From: an uncultured Trueperaceae bacterium | GTDB taxonomy: Bacteria; Deinococcota; Deinococci; Deinococcales; Trueperaceae | Reading direction: 5' to 3' | Assembly: GCA_937873495.1 (NCBI GenBank) | Contig: CALMXZ010000006.1 | Location: forward strand, 1-41,832 | Length of the DNA stretch: 41,832 nt | Shown here: positions 40,119 through 41,832 of the stretch, piece by piece | Layout: every line of letters begins with the position of its first letter | Numbering within the stretch: position 1 is the stretch's first letter | Translations under genes and position numbers: made by a program | Notes under the pieces: model-generated | The model's input: only the letters and a program-made list of their open reading frames with translations | Database searches by the model: none | What the model was told of the DNA's origin: nothing

Positions 40119-40148
40119 ATTCTACATCAAGACGGTTTCGCATGTCAT
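40119..40148 (-). promoter_or_regulatory. Promoter of the putative small RNA
   Basis: ATGACA (40143-40148, five of six consensus bases) and TAGAAT (40119-40124, five of six) are separated by 18 nt on the minus strand. The predicted start falls at 40112-40113, exactly where the first hairpin begins. Confidence 0.55.
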
Positions 40149-40170
40149 CCGTTCCAGACGCTTTGTCGCC

Positions 40171-40179
40171 TGTTATCCT
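40171..40179 (+). promoter_or_regulatory. Extended -10 promoter for leaderless cinA
   Basis: TGT-TATCCT ends 5 nt before the cinA ATG, and no ribosome site is visible. Confidence 0.6.
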
Positions 40180-40184
40180 CACTC

Positions 40185-41624
40185 ATGAACAGCGTCAGAA
40201 GCGCGGAAGTGATCGCCGTCGGCACGGAGCTGCTCCTTGGCGAGGTCGTTGACACGAACAGCGCCCGCGTCGCCGCCGACCTGGCGGAGGCGGGGGTTGA
40301 CGTCTACTGGTCTCAACGCGTCGGCGACAACCAGGCGCGGATCATGGCCGCGCTCGACGCCGCGCTGGACCGCAGCGACCTGGTGGTGCTGACCGGCGGG
40401 CTCGGCCCGACCGACGACGACCTCACGCGGGAGGCCATCGCCGCCGTAGTGGGCGAGGCGCAGACCGTCGACCCGGAGATCGAGGCGTGGCTGCGGCGAC
40501 GCTTCGCCGCCAACAATCGTCAGATGCCCGAGTCCAACCTCCGGCAGGCGCACGTCATCCCCTCCTCCGAGGTCCTTCCCAACCCCGTCGGAACCGCGCC
40601 GGGCTGGTTGGTGCGCCTGACCAGGGGCGACAGGGCGCGTTACATCGTCACCCTGCCCGGACCACCCCGCGAGCTGGAGCGCATGTGGCGCCAGGAAGCC
40701 CTCCCCCGCCTGCCGCTGCCGGGCAGCAAGCTGTTCGTGCACACCTTCAAGACGATCGGCGTCGGGGAGTCGCTCGTGGCGGAGATGCTCGGCGAGCTCA
40801 CCGACCAGGCGAACCCCAGCGTCGCCACCTACGCGAAGGTCGACGGCGTTCATGTGCGCGTGGCCGCCAAGGCCGACGACCTCGACCGCGCATCCGCCCT
40901 CGCTCGCCCGACCGTCGAGCGGGTCGCGGCCACGCTCGGCGACAGCGTGTGGGGCACCGACTCGGACGACCTGCCGCGCCTGGTCGTCTCGGCCCTACGG
41001 GAGCGGGGGCAGCGGCTCGCCGTCGCAGAGGGCAGCACCGGCGGCGTCCTGACCGGCTACCTGGTCGGGGCCGACGACGGCGTCGACCAGCTCGGCAGGC
41101 CCAAGGCCTCGAACGGCAAGCCGGCGGTTCCGGACCAGTTGGCCCGACGGTCCGGGGCGGTAAGTGGCAGCGTGATAACATGCGACCTGGAAACCATGAG
41201 AGCGCTCGGCGTACCCCTCGGACTACTGCAGAAGCTGCCCTACGGGGCAGTCGAGGTAGTGGTCGCACTGGCCGCCGCAGTCAGGGCGTTCTTCAAGGCG
41301 GACCTTGGCGTCGCCAACCTCGGACCTTGTGTCCCCGTGCTGGCCGCCTCGAACGACGAGTCAATCGCTGAACCAGGCGTCGGGAAGCCTACGCGCATGC
41401 AGGCCGGTGAGGCGCCCCCAGCGGGGTCGCCAGGCGGCCTGCCGGCAGTACCCGGCGCCAAACCGGTAGGAGACGACCGAACGATCACGCGTGTGGTCAT
41501 CGCGATAGCCACTGCGAGCGGAACCTCCGTCAAGACCCTGGACCTGCCACCGCTTGGTGGGCCATGGCAACGAGAACGGTCCGCTTTCACTAGCCTTCAC
41601 CTCCTCCGGTCGGCGCTGCGCTGA
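40185..41624 (+). CDS. cinA: CinA-like protein with degenerate C-terminal deamidase domain
   Basis: The N-terminal COG1058 domain of CinA (about residues 1-170) hydrolyses nucleotide-type pyrophosphates such as ADP-ribose. It is intact here: EVIAVGTELLLGEVVDTNSA, VLTGGLGPTDDDLTREA, GTAPGW, LPGPPRELERMW. The C-terminal NMN-amidase (PncC) domain is recognisable but altered. The normal AESCTGG is AEGSTGG (about 281), moving the serine from its place, and the Lys of the YSNEAK segment is Thr (ITCDLETMRALG). Two low-complexity insertions (about 291-320 and 400-430) interrupt the domain. So the N-terminal activity is probably kept and the amidase lost. ATG 40185 follows a -10 box by 5 nt. recA follows, as in Deinococcus, without ligT between. 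Confidence 0.88.
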   Translation: MNSVRSAEVIAVGTELLLGEVVDTNSARVAADLAEAGVDVYWSQRVGDNQARIMAALDAALDRSDLVVLTGGLGPTDDDLTREAIAAVVGEAQTVDPEIEAWLRRRFAANNRQMPESNLRQAHVIPSSEVLPNPVGTAPGWLVRLTRGDRARYIVTLPGPPRELERMWRQEALPRLPLPGSKLFVHTFKTIGVGESLVAEMLGELTDQANPSVATYAKVDGVHVRVAAKADDLDRASALARPTVERVAATLGDSVWGTDSDDLPRLVVSALRERGQRLAVAEGSTGGVLTGYLVGADDGVDQLGRPKASNGKPAVPDQLARRSGAVSGSVITCDLETMRALGVPLGLLQKLPYGAVEVVVALAAAVRAFFKADLGVANLGPCVPVLAASNDESIAEPGVGKPTRMQAGEAPPAGSPGGLPAVPGAKPVGDDRTITRVVIAIATASGTSVKTLDLPPLGGPWQRERSAFTSLHLLRSALR

Positions 41625-41628
41625 CGTT

Positions 41629-41666
41629 CGTCGCCGTGGGGCCGGCACGCCGGCCCCACGGCGACG
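41629..41666 (+). terminator. 18-bp hairpin between cinA and recA
   Basis: CGTCGCCGTGGGGCCGGC pairs perfectly with its complement at 41649-41666 over a 2-nt loop, just after the cinA stop. It is very stable but has no T-tract after it. It could partly terminate cinA transcription or stabilise its 3' end while allowing read-through into recA. Confidence 0.5.
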
Positions 41667-41737
41667 AGACCGGCTGAAGCGCCATAAGGGAAGGCCCGCC
41701 ACGGGTCCTCCCGTATCTGAACGGAGGATGCGGGCTT
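41667..41737 (+). promoter_or_regulatory. recA leader
   Basis: Seventy-one bp hold a GGAGG ribosome site (41723-41727) 10 nt before the recA ATG. I see no convincing LexA- or DdrO-type palindrome here, and only weak -10-like matches, so recA may rely on read-through from cinA. Confidence 0.4.
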
Positions 41738-41832
41738 ATGGAAGACCAGCGCAAGAAGGCTCTTGATTCTGCGTTGTTGCAGATTGAGCGGCAGTTTGGT
41801 CGTGGGGCGGTTATGCGGTTGGGGGCGGTGCC
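41738..41832 (+). CDS. recA: Recombinase RecA, N-terminal fragment (runs off window)
   Basis: RecA drives homologous strand exchange and the SOS response. Thirty-one codons are present: [20 protein letters not shown] followed by GRGAVMRLG, the diagnostic N-terminal helix and start of the core. The ATG is 10 nt after GGAGG. An overlapping ATG at 41728 is out of frame. Gene order cinA-recA is typical of Deinococcota and several other phyla. Confidence 0.95.
   Translation, partial: MEDQRKKALDSALLQIERQFGRGAVMRLGAV

Noticed and set aside
41667-41737. Search for a LexA/DdrO-type operator before recA
   Set aside because: No convincing inverted repeat of the expected type is visible in the 71-bp leader.

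Overview
The window is a gene-dense, very GC-rich bacterial chromosome segment. It looks like a deep-branching member of the Deinococcota, and I would guess the Truepera/Trueperaceae lineage. The pointers are a Thermus-like omega subunit (rpoZ), a cinA-recA pair, a fused AroQ/DAHP synthase, a CsaB pyruvyl transferase of the kind used for S-layer anchoring, a cyanobacterial/Deinococcus-type LpxB-like protein, and many start codons lying directly behind a -10 box (leaderless genes, common in Deinococcus). This assignment is inferred from recognised protein features; no search was run.

Layout. 1-741: minus-strand tRNA-Thr(UGU)/Tyr(GUA)/Gly(CCC)/Thr(GGU) followed by tuf, of which only the first 25 codons are inside. 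917-4099: tatA, tatC, AroQ-DAHP synthase and a polyferredoxin. 4154-5632: a small leaderless protein and a glutaryl-CoA-dehydrogenase-like enzyme. 5660-9889: minus-strand secreted and membrane proteins, then an operon with an MrfA-type helicase. 10002-13843: a family-2 glycosyltransferase followed by sqdB and sqdX, a sulfoquinovosyl-lipid pathway. 13860-16851: minus-strand cobalamin-type ABC transporter under a B12 riboswitch with a near-consensus promoter; zapE/AFG1 is divergent. 17991-22079: tightly overlapping minus-strand operon aroA-cmk-nadK-lpxB-like. 22128-22939: sufE and rpmE, the latter behind a duplicated promoter. 22951-28686: orphan sensor kinase, TraB-family protein, large secreted TPR protein. 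28769-30486: argR, rpoZ and gmk on the minus strand. 30701-36947: pyrG-udk-DUF5693-like-csaB and a secreted TPR protein. 37024-39844: VWA protein and ChlI/MoxR-type AAA+ ATPase. 39845-40184: an intergenic region encoding a probable new small RNA on the minus strand. 40185-end: cinA, with a degenerate C-terminal domain, and the start of recA.

Two themes stand out. First, promoter architecture is unusually legible: thirteen sites carry an extended -10 (TGn-TAnnnT), and nine genes have the -10 only 5-11 nt before the start codon. Second, the cinA/chlI intergenic region contains a promoter, two hairpins with C-rich or CU-rich single strands, and a terminator-like hairpin, all consistently oriented. 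This is a self-contained small-RNA candidate of about 97 nt and the most novel item in the window.

No insertion sequences, prophage, CRISPR array or integrase were seen. Apart from the listed items this is core chromosome.
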